Assembly (NCBI GenBank): GCA_004211785.1
Contig: SHBX01000002.1
Coordinates: 62,001 to 126,000 of the forward strand
Direction of reading: 5' to 3'
DNA length: 64,000 nt
Source of the DNA: Winogradskyella sp.
GTDB lineage: Bacteria; Bacteroidota; Bacteroidia; Flavobacteriales; Flavobacteriaceae
Program-made: the position numbers and the translations under genes
Notes under the pieces: model-generated
The model's input: only the letters and a program-made list of their open reading frames with translations
Told to the model about the DNA's origin: nothing
The model's database searches: none
Shown here: one piece after another, positions 51,239 through 59,497 of the stretch
Layout: every line of letters starts with the position of its first letter
Position numbering within the stretch: the first letter of the stretch is position 1

Positions 51239-53134
51239 TTATAAGTCTCTTATAAGGTGCATAAATCCGTTTACAGACGCATCTTCTTCAATTAATACAA
51301 GTTCATTTGCGCCGTTAATATTTTGGAATTGGAATACATCTATAGTACCTGTGAATGAAATTTCAACAATTTCACCAACTTCACCAAACGAAAGAACTTC
51401 AGCTGTACCAACAAAATTTCTTGCTCTGGAACCTGGTATTCCATTACCTAATTGAATCATACCATCGATTTTTATGTTTGCAAAAGTTTCTGGGCCGCTA
51501 AAATCCCCAACACCATTATCTCCAGAATAGATGCCAATACCATTAAAGTTATTAAAATCTAAATCAATATTGTAAGGGGAAAAGGTAAGCAAACTTATCC
51601 CTGTTCTTAATATGGTTTCTTGATATCTACAAACAAAACTATTATCCGAAAATGGTGTACCTGGTAATTCAATTAAATCAGATGGTGGATAATCTCCAAC
51701 TTGAAAGTACAAGTAATTGTACGCAAAATCGTTACAAGATGCAAGTCTACCCATATCAGTTAAAGGCGTGGAGAAATTATAAGTAATAGTATCTGTAGAT
51801 TGAAAAGAGGTATAGTCAAAACCAGTTAATGTAAAATCTGTTGATTCGTTACATCTGTAAAACGTAATTTCAAAATCACCATCATTAACAAAATCTATGA
51901 CTTCAACGTCTCCATAAGAAAGTTTAACATAACCGTCTGTTATACTTTCTTGGTCGCAATTGACAAAAAAGCCTGTAACAGTTTCTATAACAACTTCGGA
52001 TAACGTGGTATCTGATATTACAAACTCATCACTACTGTCCGTGCTAAAAGGTCCAATAGAGGTTTCAAATAGTGTATTTAATCCACAGGTATCTTGAATC
52101 CCTGCAGCTAATTCTAAAGATTCTTCTGCTGGTATGAGCCCACAAACTTCTCCATTTTCGTTTGTACTGCCACCTGAAGATCCAATGGTTGGGCTTGTAA
52201 TTATTACACTTAAATTAGATAAAGGATTGCCTTCACCATCAATAAAAGTTGCACAATAATTTACAAGATCAACCGGTACATCATAATTCCAAAAGCTAAA
52301 ATGTCTAACAGTACCAACGTAGTTTCCGTTTTCTAAAACGGCTTCACCCTCTTCTACCCAAACCCCATAATCTTCATCAAAAGACCATAATGGAATTGTT
52401 GCTGGCGCGCTGCTCATTAAACTCTGTGGAATAGGCGCAGAAATTTCTGCTGTTGAGCCTTCGGCAATATTTAAGTCTTCGCCGTTTTCTCCACGTAGAT
52501 CAATGGCTAGCATTCCAAATGTTTGTAAAAGCCGCTCTTCGTTATCAGCATCGGCAGCATACAACATGCCAGGCATTTGTAAGGCCATGTTTTCATCTTC
52601 AGGATTAAGGTAGTGCATAATTACGTTTACATTTCCGGTATATGCATCGCCGTTTTCATCAACATAACTACCATTAAGCTTTACACTAGTGCTATTAGGT
52701 AAATTAATAGTTTCCTGAGTTCCGCTTGAGACATTGCCAACACTATTCTCAGGTAGCATCATTATTTCAATTTTATTAGTTCCAGTTGAAGGAACAACAG
52801 AACGAGAAGCGTTTATAAACCCTTCTTTTGAGGCTTTGATATATGCAAAATGGCTTTGAACAGAAGCATTTCTAATAATAAAAATGCCATTACTGTCAGT
52901 AGTTGCATTAGAACTACCAACACTTACAGAAACACCTGCAATAGGATTATTATTAGTATCTACGATTGTACCCAAAAAGTCTCTTTGAATATCAGAACCA
53001 AAATTTTCTGAGAAAGCTTCTAAATCAGTATTAGATATAAAAACTTGATTTGGATTAGAATTATCTTCTGCTTCGCAACAAAAGAGGAAACACATTATAA
53101 AAAATAAATAGTAAATAGGTTTTATATGTTTCAT
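51239..53134 (-). CDS. Surface lipoprotein with carboxypeptidase-regulatory-like repeats
   Basis: This 631-residue protein starts with a lipoprotein-like signal (IMCFLFCCEAED), the acidic residues after Cys being typical for surface-exposed Bacteroidota lipoproteins. Residues 45-125 form a carboxypeptidase-regulatory-like domain (FLGTIVDTNNNPIAGVSV). Further Ig-like beta domains follow, with a second similar unit near 280-330 (FIDGEGNPLSNLSV). No enzyme motif is seen. It is convergent with the TonB-type barrel gene and separated from metK by the metK terminator. It probably binds or scaffolds at the cell surface. Confidence 0.75.
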   Translation of the reverse strand: MKHIKPIYYLFFIMCFLFCCEAEDNSNPNQVFISNTDLEAFSENFGSDIQRDFLGTIVDTNNNPIAGVSVSVGSSNATTDSNGIFIIRNASVQSHFAYIKASKEGFINASRSVVPSTGTNKIEIMMLPENSVGNVSSGTQETINLPNSTSVKLNGSYVDENGDAYTGNVNVIMHYLNPEDENMALQMPGMLYAADADNEERLLQTFGMLAIDLRGENGEDLNIAEGSTAEISAPIPQSLMSSAPATIPLWSFDEDYGVWVEEGEAVLENGNYVGTVRHFSFWNYDVPVDLVNYCATFIDGEGNPLSNLSVIITSPTIGSSGGSTNENGEVCGLIPAEESLELAAGIQDTCGLNTLFETSIGPFSTDSSDEFVISDTTLSEVVIETVTGFFVNCDQESITDGYVKLSYGDVEVIDFVNDGDFEITFYRCNESTDFTLTGFDYTSFQSTDTITYNFSTPLTDMGRLASCNDFAYNYLYFQVGDYPPSDLIELPGTPFSDNSFVCRYQETILRTGISLLTFSPYNIDLDFNNFNGIGIYSGDNGVGDFSGPETFANIKIDGMIQLGNGIPGSRARNFVGTAEVLSFGEVGEIVEISFTGTIDVFQFQNINGANELVLIEEDASVNGFMHLIRDL

Positions 53135-53192
53135 AGTTGGTGGTATTTATTTTTTGAAAAGCAGCTAACTTTTAATTAAATATAGGAAAAAT

Positions 53193-53220
53193 AAAAAGCC
53201 TTCTCAATTGAGAAGGCTTT
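53193..53220 (-). terminator. Terminator of metK
   Basis: AAAGCCTTCTCAATTGAGAAGGCTTT is self-complementary apart from the loop and, read on the minus strand, is followed by a T-run. It lies 25 bp past the metK stop. Confidence 0.88.
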
Positions 53221-53244
53221 ATGCTTATTTATTTCGGGATACTT

Positions 53245-54501
53245 CTAAATATTAAATGCCACTTTTACTTTATCGACATAATCTAATTTTTCCCATGTAA
53301 ATGTCTCAACAGTTTCAGTAACTTCTTGTCCCATTGGGTTTTTAAATGTTAGTGTTTTTACCTCTGGTGTACGTCCCATATGTCCGTAAGCCGCAGTTTC
53401 AGAGTAAATAGGCGTTCTTAATTTTAAGCGTTGTTCAATAAAATAAGGACGCATATCAAAAATAGACTCTACTATTTTACTAATCTCACCATCAGTTTTA
53501 TTAACTGTTGCTGTACCATAAGTTTCAACATTAATACTAGTAGGTTTAGCGACACCAATAGCATAACTTACTTGTACCAACACTTCTTTACACAAACCAG
53601 CAGCAACTAAATTTTTAGCAATGTGTCTTGTCGCATAAGCACCAGACCTATCTACCTTACTTGGGTCTTTCCCTGAGAAAGCACCACCGCCATGAGCACC
53701 TTTACCGCCATAAGTGTCTACAATAATTTTTCGACCTGTTAAGCCAGTATCACCATGTGGTCCACCAATAACAAATACTCCAGTTGGGTTAATGTGGTAT
53801 GTGATATTATCCGTAAATAATTTTTGAATATGTGCAGGTAATTTGGCAACTACTCGTGGTATTAAAATAGTTACAATATCTTTTTTAATTTGAGCTAACA
53901 TAACATCATCACTTGCATCAAAATCATCATGCTGTGTGGATAATACAATAGCATCAATACGCTGAGGCACATTATCATCACTATACTCAATAGTTACCTG
54001 AGATTTAGCATCTGGACGTAAATACGTAATGTCCTTATTTTCTCTACGTAGCTCTGCTAGCTCTGTTAAAAGTCTATGCGAAAGTTCTAAAGCTAAAGGC
54101 ATGTAATTTTCGGTTTCGTCGGTAGCATAACCAAACATCATACCTTGGTCGCCAGCACCTTGATCTTCAGGATTTGCACGATCTACACCTTGATTAATGT
54201 CAGGAGATTGCTCATGTATTGCTGATAAAACGCCACAAGAACTGCCATCGAACATGTATTCACTTTTAGTGTAACCGATTTTATTAATCACTTCTCTCGC
54301 AATCTGCTGTACATCTAAATAAGTGTCTGATTTTACTTCTCCTGCCAATACAACTTGTCCTGTTGTTACAAGCGTTTCGCAAGCAACTTTAGAGTTTTTG
54401 TCAAACGCTAAAAAGTTATCGATTAAAGCATCACTGATTTGGTCTGCTACTTTGTCTGGGTGTCCTTCAGAAACACTTTCAGAAGTAAATAAATACGCCA
54501 T
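53245..54501 (-). CDS. metK: S-adenosylmethionine synthase
   Basis: This cytosolic enzyme makes SAM from methionine and ATP. Its 418 residues include the start [19 protein letters not shown], the signature [16 protein letters not shown] and the phosphate-binding [19 protein letters not shown]. It is read away from the methionine operon. Its leader of about 135 nt holds a SAM-II-type aptamer (54578-54628) followed by a small hairpin CTCGA-TAA-TCGAG (54516-54528) close to the start codon. High SAM should therefore lower metK expression. Confidence 0.96.
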   Translation of the reverse strand: MAYLFTSESVSEGHPDKVADQISDALIDNFLAFDKNSKVACETLVTTGQVVLAGEVKSDTYLDVQQIAREVINKIGYTKSEYMFDGSSCGVLSAIHEQSPDINQGVDRANPEDQGAGDQGMMFGYATDETENYMPLALELSHRLLTELAELRRENKDITYLRPDAKSQVTIEYSDDNVPQRIDAIVLSTQHDDFDASDDVMLAQIKKDIVTILIPRVVAKLPAHIQKLFTDNITYHINPTGVFVIGGPHGDTGLTGRKIIVDTYGGKGAHGGGAFSGKDPSKVDRSGAYATRHIAKNLVAAGLCKEVLVQVSYAIGVAKPTSINVETYGTATVNKTDGEISKIVESIFDMRPYFIEQRLKLRTPIYSETAAYGHMGRTPEVKTLTFKNPMGQEVTETVETFTWEKLDYVDKVKVAFNI

Positions 54502-54577
54502 AAATTTTAATTTTACTCGATAATCGAGATTTTACTATGATTGAAGATTTGACGTAATAGCATGGAAAGCATAACAC

Positions 54578-54628
54578 TGTCTTTAGCAATTTTTTCCAGA
54601 GGTTGCAATCAGTCAAATCAATCCTCTT
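54578..54628 (-). ncRNA. SAM-II-type riboswitch in the metK leader
   Basis: On the minus strand, AGAGG (54627-54623) pairs with CCTCT (54602-54598) as P1. The loop contains UGAUUUGACUGAUUGCAA, nearly identical to the known SAM-II aptamer core. A GCAA in the loop can pair with UUGC just before GCUAAA (54587-54582), giving the pseudoknot of this class. It begins about 15 nt after the predicted transcription start. The aptamer ends about 75 nt before the ATG, so control is more likely by a downstream switch than by direct occlusion of the start. Confidence 0.75.
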
Positions 54629-54641
54629 AATTATTTCGGTG

Positions 54642-54649
54642 CAAAAGTA
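54642..54649 (-). promoter_or_regulatory. -7 promoter box of metK
   Basis: On the minus strand this is TACTTTTG, an exact TAnnTTTG. It is placed so that the transcript begins just upstream of the SAM-II aptamer. Confidence 0.6.
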
Positions 54650-54756
54650 CACATTTATATCAAATTAAAAAGAGTAATCTTCTTAACTAATTATTAAAAT
54701 AGATTGTGTTGTTTTAAAACTTAAAGATGTTAAAAAATAATAAATTCAGAAAAAGA

Positions 54757-54789
54757 TTTGGATTTTAAATTTTTATAATTGAATATTTG
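54757..54789 (+). promoter_or_regulatory. Probable promoter of the methionine operon
   Basis: TTTG (54757-54760), a 21-bp spacer and AATATTTG (54782-54789, one mismatch to TAnnTTTG) lie 30 bp upstream of the SAM-I riboswitch. I found no better match in this stretch. Confidence 0.4.
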
Positions 54790-54819
54790 TGTTCACAAAG
54801 TTCAAAACTTTATTGAAAT

Positions 54820-54941
54820 GTTATCAAGAAAGGTGGAGGGAATAGACCCGTTGAAGCCTTAGCAACCCTTAGACTTACTAAGTAGGTGCTAAATTCTACT
54901 TGAAGCCGCGAATCATTTCTCGCTAATTCTAGATAGATAAC
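54820..54941 (+). ncRNA. SAM-I riboswitch (S box) controlling the methionine operon
   Basis: P1 is formed by GTTATC (54820-54825) and GATAAC (54936-54941). The conserved S-box elements follow in order: AAGAAAGGTGGAGGGA, ACCCGTTGAAGCC, AGCAACC and TAGGTGCTAAATTC, then a GC-containing P4 near 54906-54922. The element precedes metY by 125 bp and should switch off the whole operon when SAM is abundant. Confidence 0.93.
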
Positions 54942-54945
54942 TCAA

Positions 54946-54980
54946 ATGCAAGTATTCATTTCTATTTGCATAATTTTCTT
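54946..54980 (+). terminator. Possible SAM-I expression-platform hairpin
   Basis: ATGCAA (54946-54951) can pair with TTGCAT (54966-54971), followed by the U-rich AATTTTCTTT. The stem is weak (6 bp). I do not see a clear antiterminator, so control at translation remains possible. Confidence 0.35.
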
Positions 54981-55066
54981 TATAACATTTTTCTATTAAG
55001 TATGCTTCAAGATGGAGCTTATTTGGCTTTTGTTTTAATTATGTATTAACTCAAAAAATTAGAAAA

Positions 55067-56371
55067 ATGAGTACACAAAAATTTGCAACAAGGGCGTTGC
55101 ACGCAGGACACGATGTCAATCAAAATGGAGGGACAAGAGCTGTTCCTATTTATCAATCAACCGCTTATGTGTTTAATGATTCGGACCATGCCGCTAATTT
55201 ATTTTCATTAGCCGAAACAGGAAACATTTACACTAGGATTAATAACCCTACAACGGATATCCTAGAACAACGATTAGCGTCACTCGAAGGTGGCATTGCT
55301 GCTGTAGCAACAGCTTCTGGGACTTCAGCAATTTCAACTGCATTACTTACTTTGCTTAAAGCAGGTGATCATGTTGTTGCATCAAATAGTCTATATGGCG
55401 GCACGTATAATCTTTTAAAAGTAACACTTCCAAGACACGGAATCACAACAACATTTGTCGATCCATCTAATCCTGAGAATTTTAAAAATGCAGCTCAAGA
55501 GAATACACGAGTGTTTTTTGTAGAATCATTAGGAAATCCTAAGCTAGATGTTTTGGATATTGCTGCTATTTCTCAGCAGGCGAAAGCATTTAAAGTACCT
55601 CTTATTGTTGATAATACAGTTGCTACGCCATTTTTATTAAACCCTATTGAGTATGGTGCTAATATTGTTATTCACTCGTTGACTAAATATATAAATGGGA
55701 ATGGTACAGCATTAGGCGGAATAATTATAGATGCAGGTACTTTTGATTGGTCTAATGGAAAATTTCCAGAATTTACTGAACCATCCGAAGGTTATCATGG
55801 GTTAGTGTATAGCGAAGCTTTGGAAGCTGCAGCATTTATAGCCAAGGTCCGTATAGAAGGCTTAAGAGATTATGGAGGTGCTTTAAGTCCATTTAACGCT
55901 TTTCAAATTATTCAAGGCTTAGAGACTTTAGAATTAAGAATTAAAAAACATAGCGAAAATGCATTGAGTTTGGCAAAATGGCTGCAGCAGCAGGAAGAAG
56001 TGGCTTGGGTTAATTATCCTGGTTTAGAAACAAGCAATTACAAAGCTTTAGCAGATAAATACTTGCCAGAAGGACAGAGTGGAATTGTCACATTTGGTCT
56101 CAAGGGTGGTTTTGATGCAGCCAAACATGTTGCAGATACCACAAAATTATTCTCATTATTAGCCAATATTGGTGACACAAAATCTTTAATTATTCATCCA
56201 GCAAGTACAACACATCAACAACTTACAGATATTGAACAAGAAAGCACAGGTGTTACAAAAGATTTAGTGAGACTCTCGGTTGGTATTGAAAATGTAGAGG
56301 ATTTAAAGGCAGACCTAAAGGAAGCCTTTACTTCTGTTAACAGTCCAGTATCGTGTAACCTTAAATTTTAG
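55067..56371 (+). CDS. metY: O-acetylhomoserine aminocarboxypropyltransferase (sulfhydrylase)
   Basis: This PLP enzyme makes homocysteine directly from O-acetylhomoserine and sulfide. At 434 residues it has the typical MetY length, longer than MetB/MetC. Motifs include RALHAGHDVNQNGGTRAVP at the N-terminus, PIYQSTAYVF, TRINNPTTDILEQRLASLEGG and the PLP lysine in VIHSLTKYINGNG. Ending with QESTGVTKDLVRLSVGIE is typical. It is the first gene behind the SAM-I riboswitch. The next gene, metX, supplies its substrate. Confidence 0.95.
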   Translation: MSTQKFATRALHAGHDVNQNGGTRAVPIYQSTAYVFNDSDHAANLFSLAETGNIYTRINNPTTDILEQRLASLEGGIAAVATASGTSAISTALLTLLKAGDHVVASNSLYGGTYNLLKVTLPRHGITTTFVDPSNPENFKNAAQENTRVFFVESLGNPKLDVLDIAAISQQAKAFKVPLIVDNTVATPFLLNPIEYGANIVIHSLTKYINGNGTALGGIIIDAGTFDWSNGKFPEFTEPSEGYHGLVYSEALEAAAFIAKVRIEGLRDYGGALSPFNAFQIIQGLETLELRIKKHSENALSLAKWLQQQEEVAWVNYPGLETSNYKALADKYLPEGQSGIVTFGLKGGFDAAKHVADTTKLFSLLANIGDTKSLIIHPASTTHQQLTDIEQESTGVTKDLVRLSVGIENVEDLKADLKEAFTSVNSPVSCNLKF

Positions 56372-56390
56372 CTGATTAGTGTTTAGTGCT

Positions 56391-56424
56391 TCAAGTTGTA
56401 TGCGCTTAGGCGCATACAACTTGA
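56391..56424 (+). repeat. Perfect 15-bp hairpin between metY and metX
   Basis: TCAAGTTGTATGCGC (56391-56405), loop TTAG, and GCGCATACAACTTGA (56410-56424) form an uninterrupted 15-bp stem. No T-run follows, so it is not a standard terminator. It could limit read-through, stabilise the metY message or be a processing site. Confidence 0.8.
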
Positions 56425-56446
56425 TATAATCTTCTAAAACTATTTT

Positions 56447-57463
56447 ATGAGTACACTTCAATATATAGAAATTGACCATTTTGAACTTAATTCTGGCCGA
56501 AATATAAGTCTACAGTTAAGCTATCAAAATTTTGGAAGACCTTTGAGTAAAGCACCTGTGGTCTTAGTTAATCATGCATTAACTGGAAGCTCACAAGTGA
56601 CAGAGACTAATGGTTGGTGGAATGCGATTATTGGTAAACAAAAAACTATTGACACCTCTAAATATGCTGTATTGGCTTTTGATATTCCTGGTAATGGTTT
56701 TGGAAAAACGAAAGAACATTTTGCAGAATATTATAAAGATTTTACTGCAAAGGATATAGCACGATTGTTTGCGGTAGGTTTACAGCGTTTACAGATTTCA
56801 AAATTATTTGCAGTAATTGGTGGGTCAGTTGGTGGAGGCATTGCATGGGAATTAGCAGTTTTACGACCCAAACTTATAGAGCATCTTATACCTGTTGCTT
56901 CGGATTGGAAAGCTACAGATTGGCTAATAGCTAATTGCTATGTGCAAGAACGCATTTTAGAAAATTCACTAGACCCAATTGCTGACGCTCGCTTACATGC
57001 AATGACATTTTACAGAACACCAGAGTCGTTATCAGAAAAATTTAGTAGAACAAAAGCTAATGCATCTGTTTATAATGTAGAAAGTTGGCTTAACCATCAT
57101 GGCGAAAAATTGTCGATGCGTTTTAAGCTTTCTGCATACAAAATGATGAATCAAATTTTAAAAACAATTTGCGTAGCAAATAACATAACTGAATTTAAGA
57201 ATATTGTAAGAAATATTGAAGGTAGTATTCACATCATAACTATTAACTCTGATTTGTTTTTTAAACCCGAGGAAAACTGGAATACATATGTAGAGTTGAA
57301 ATCTGTAAAAAAGAATGTGACCATTGGAGAAATAAAATCTGTTCACGGACATGATGCCTTTTTAATTGAATATCAGCAGCTATCAAAACTATTAGCTCCA
57401 ATTTTTAAACAAAATCAAAGTATAGATGACACAAGTCAACTTAGTTATATTCGGAATAGGTAA
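56447..57463 (+). CDS. metX: Homoserine O-acetyltransferase-like alpha/beta hydrolase
   Basis: This 338-residue alpha/beta-hydrolase-fold acyltransferase has the homoserine acetyltransferase pattern: VLVNHALTGSSQV, nucleophile serine in AVIGGSVGGGIAWE, aspartate in TINSDLFFKPEE and histidine in SVHGHDAFLIEY. It would activate homoserine with acetyl-CoA for MetY. Its end overlaps the start of the homoserine dehydrogenase gene by 38 bp in a different frame. Position in the operon supports the MetX role. Confidence 0.88.
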   Translation: MSTLQYIEIDHFELNSGRNISLQLSYQNFGRPLSKAPVVLVNHALTGSSQVTETNGWWNAIIGKQKTIDTSKYAVLAFDIPGNGFGKTKEHFAEYYKDFTAKDIARLFAVGLQRLQISKLFAVIGGSVGGGIAWELAVLRPKLIEHLIPVASDWKATDWLIANCYVQERILENSLDPIADARLHAMTFYRTPESLSEKFSRTKANASVYNVESWLNHHGEKLSMRFKLSAYKMMNQILKTICVANNITEFKNIVRNIEGSIHIITINSDLFFKPEENWNTYVELKSVKKNVTIGEIKSVHGHDAFLIEYQQLSKLLAPIFKQNQSIDDTSQLSYIRNR

Positions 57464-58493
57464 TGTTGGTTCTACCTTAATCAATCAGTTGATTGATTTT
57501 AAACCTGATTTGAGGTTACAGCACAATATAGATGTAAACATCTCATTTGTTTGTAATTCAAAAAAAGGGCTTTATACAAAGAATCTAGATCTTAATTGGC
57601 AATCAATTTTCAATACTGAATCAAAAAACTATTCAGTTAACACTATTGAAGAGATCGTATCGCAATATAAATTAGAGAATGTTATTGTTGTTGATGCTAC
57701 AGCTAGCGAAGAATTTGTAAAAGAATATCCTTTTTTTATCGATAAAGGGTTTCATATAGTAGCGGCAAATAAAGTTGCCAATACATTAGATTATGAGTTC
57801 TACAAAACGTTACGTCAAAAACTAGCAAAAACAAAAAAGAGCTTTCTTTACGAAACTAATGTAGGAGCAGGATTGCCTGTAATTGAAACCATTAAAAGCT
57901 TGAATCAAGCTGGAGAAAAAGTAAAGAAGATAAGAGGTGTATTTTCGGGGTCTTTGAGTTATATTTTTAATCGTTTTTCTAATGAAAGTATTCAATTCTC
58001 TGAAATTTTAAAAGATGCTTCTAACAAAGGTTTTACTGAGCCAGATGCAAGAGATGATTTGTCTGGTAAAGATGTAGCTAGAAAATTACTTATTTTAGGA
58101 AGAGAACTTGGCCTACAAAAAAACCTTTCAGATGTAAAAATCCAATCACTAGTGCCTCATGAATTAAATGGAAAAACTACCTTAAAACAATTCAATAATC
58201 GTGTTAAAGAGCTAAATCCAATTTTTGATAAAAGCAAATCAGAGCAAAGCGATAATAAAGTCTTACGTTACATAGGAGAATTAGATGTTGAAAATCATAT
58301 TTTTAGCGTTAAATTAATTTCAGAATCTCGTGAAACCCCACTGGGACAATTAAAAGGAACAGATACGCTATTCGAAATATATACAGAAGCTTATAAAAAT
58401 AGACCTTTAGTGATTCAAGGAGCTGGAGCTGGAAAAGAAGTGACAGCTAGAGGATTGTTTTCAGATATTATGAAGATTGCCAAGACATTATAA
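57426..58493 (+). CDS. hom: Homoserine dehydrogenase (monofunctional)
   Basis: This NAD(P)H enzyme reduces aspartate semialdehyde to homoserine. Its 355 residues show the nucleotide-binding motif IFGIGNVGSTLINQL, ANKVANTLDYEFY, ETNVGAGLPVIETIK, VFSGSLSYIFNRF and GFTEPDARDDLSGKDVARK. The aspartate kinase domain present in ThrA/MetL fusions is absent, as is an ACT domain. It overlaps metX by 38 bp and is followed by metH(N) after 2 bp. Having hom inside a SAM-controlled operon commits this copy to methionine rather than threonine. Confidence 0.93.
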   Translation: MTQVNLVIFGIGNVGSTLINQLIDFKPDLRLQHNIDVNISFVCNSKKGLYTKNLDLNWQSIFNTESKNYSVNTIEEIVSQYKLENVIVVDATASEEFVKEYPFFIDKGFHIVAANKVANTLDYEFYKTLRQKLAKTKKSFLYETNVGAGLPVIETIKSLNQAGEKVKKIRGVFSGSLSYIFNRFSNESIQFSEILKDASNKGFTEPDARDDLSGKDVARKLLILGRELGLQKNLSDVKIQSLVPHELNGKTTLKQFNNRVKELNPIFDKSKSEQSDNKVLRYIGELDVENHIFSVKLISESRETPLGQLKGTDTLFEIYTEAYKNRPLVIQGAGAGKEVTARGLFSDIMKIAKTL

Positions 58494-58495
58494 TT

Positions 58496-59497
58496 ATGTG
58501 TAAAATAAAAGAAGAGATAAAAAAACGGATACTGGTTTTAGATGGTGCAATGGGCACCATGTTACAACGTCATAACTTTACCGAAGAAGATTTTCGTGGT
58601 GAACGTTTTAAAGAGTATCCATCACCTTTGCAAGGCAATAACGATTTGCTGTCATTAACGCAGTCAGAAGCTATTTCAGAAATCCACAGAAAATATTTTG
58701 AAGCTGGTGCAGATATTGTTGAGACTAATACTTTTTCGGGGACAACAATAGCCATGGCAGATTATAATATGGAAGATTTGGTATATGAACTAAATTATCA
58801 ATCGGCAAAAATCGCCAAAGAAGTTGCTGAAGAATTCACAAAAAAAGAACCAAACAAGCCACGTTTTGTTGCTGGCAGTATTGGCCCAACAAACAGAACG
58901 GCTAGTTTAAGCCCAGACGTTAACAAACCAGAATATCGAGCTGTAACTTTTGAAGAATTGAGAAAAGCCTATAAACAACAAGTAAAGGCTTTAATTGATG
59001 GTGGAGTAGATTTACTTTTAGTAGAAACTATCTTTGATACGCTTAACGCAAAAGCTGCATTATTCGCTATTGAAGAAGTTAAGGAAGAACGCAATATTGA
59101 CATTCCAATTATGGTGTCTGGGACCATTACTGATGCTTCGGGGAGAACATTATCCGGGCAAACCGTTGAAGCTTTTTTAACTTCTATTTCTCATATCTCA
59201 TTATTAAGTGTCGGCTTTAATTGTGCTTTAGGGGCAGAGCAATTACTACCATATTTAAAGCGCTTGGCAAACGAAACAGAATTTTATACCTCTGCTCATC
59301 CAAATGCGGGATTGCCAAATGCTTTTGGGGAGTATGATGAATCTCCTGAAGAAATGCAAGGTTATATTGAAGAATACCTTAAAGACGATTTAATAAATAT
59401 AATTGGCGGTTGTTGTGGTACAAATCCAGATCATATAAAAGCCATTACAGAAGTGGTTTCAAAATACAAACCCCGACAAATACAAGTTGAAGCATAA
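58496..59497 (+). CDS. metH: Methionine synthase, homocysteine-binding N-terminal half (split MetH)
   Basis: This 333-residue protein corresponds to the homocysteine S-methyltransferase module of MetH. It has [29 protein letters not shown] and [16 protein letters not shown], with the zinc cysteines in [14 protein letters not shown] and [13 protein letters not shown]. It ends where the pterin module begins in full-length MetH. The second half is encoded by the next gene, whose ATG overlaps this stop (TAATG). The two chains must meet as a heteromeric enzyme. Confidence 0.93.
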   Translation: MCKIKEEIKKRILVLDGAMGTMLQRHNFTEEDFRGERFKEYPSPLQGNNDLLSLTQSEAISEIHRKYFEAGADIVETNTFSGTTIAMADYNMEDLVYELNYQSAKIAKEVAEEFTKKEPNKPRFVAGSIGPTNRTASLSPDVNKPEYRAVTFEELRKAYKQQVKALIDGGVDLLLVETIFDTLNAKAALFAIEEVKEERNIDIPIMVSGTITDASGRTLSGQTVEAFLTSISHISLLSVGFNCALGAEQLLPYLKRLANETEFYTSAHPNAGLPNAFGEYDESPEEMQGYIEEYLKDDLINIIGGCCGTNPDHIKAITEVVSKYKPRQIQVEA

